Positions 6,093-6,136 of a stretch of DNA of 6,136 bases are shown here, one piece after another. This stretch comes from an uncultured Eubacterium sp. (GTDB taxonomy: Bacteria; Bacillota; Clostridia; Peptostreptococcales; Anaerovoracaceae). The notes under the pieces were generated by a model. It did not search any database. It saw nothing but the letters and a program-made list of their open reading frames with translations, and was not told the DNA's origin. The stretch covers positions 1 to 6,136 of the forward strand of contig CALCKF010000075.1 of assembly GCA_937966095.1 (NCBI GenBank). Direction: 5' to 3'. Position 1 is the stretch's first letter. Each line of letters begins with the position of its first letter. Position numbers and translations under genes: made by a program.

Positions 6093-6136
6093 ATGAAGAT
6101 TGCCATCGCCAGTGATCACGGCGGATATGAATTGAA
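6093..6136 (+). CDS. rpiB: Ribose-5-phosphate isomerase B, 3' partial
   Basis: Only the first 14 codons are in the window, reading MKIAIASDHGGYEL. This matches the highly conserved RpiB start, where the SDH segment forms part of the sugar-phosphate site. The enzyme interconverts ribulose-5-phosphate and ribose-5-phosphate in the pentose phosphate pathway; some relatives act on galactose-6-phosphate or allose-6-phosphate, which this fragment cannot exclude. AGGA at 6082-6085 is correctly spaced before the ATG; an ATG at 6088 meets a stop after two codons. The order Sua5 then rpiB is widespread in Firmicutes (ywlC ... ywlF in Bacillus subtilis), which strengthens the call. Confidence 0.85.
   Translation, partial: MKIAIASDHGGYEL

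Overview
The window looks like chromosomal DNA of an anaerobic Firmicute, most likely class Clostridia. The evidence is the gene order (rpmE, then prfA, Sua5-type ywlC and rpiB), strong AGGAGG-like ribosome binding sites, heavy use of ATA, AGA and AGG codons, and TATAAT-type promoters, two of which have an extended TGn -10. The genus cannot be fixed from the sequence. All genes are on the + strand and I see no mobile element, CRISPR array, rRNA or tRNA.

Left part (1-2616): the 3' portion of an amidohydrolase of the YtcJ/NfdA type, then 78 bases later a complete NhaC-family sodium-coupled antiporter. No convincing promoter or terminator separates them, so they are probably one operon that takes up and hydrolyses a small amide or amino-acid-like substrate. 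The substrate is unknown.

Middle part (2617-3970): rpmE (zinc-binding ribosomal protein L31) has its own promoter, a short leader that can fold in alternative ways, and a very clear intrinsic terminator. Next is a self-contained transcription unit for a 196-residue membrane-anchored protein with two PepSY-like domains, again with its own promoter and terminator. The intergenic stretch after it can fold into a three-way junction that contains the terminator hairpin; nothing coding explains this.

Right part (3971-6136): prfA (peptide chain release factor 1), ywlC (threonylcarbamoyl-AMP synthase for the t6A tRNA modification) and the first codons of rpiB (ribose-5-phosphate isomerase B) form a tight operon driven by an extended -10 promoter before prfA. 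In many clostridia prmC, whose product methylates the release factor GGQ glutamine, sits beside prfA; here it is absent and the PepSY gene occupies the space.

Most of the window is conserved housekeeping sequence. I do not see a clearly new multi-gene system. The best candidates for something undescribed are the foldable RNA region at 3765-3864, the rpmE leader, and the PepSY protein set within a translation locus.
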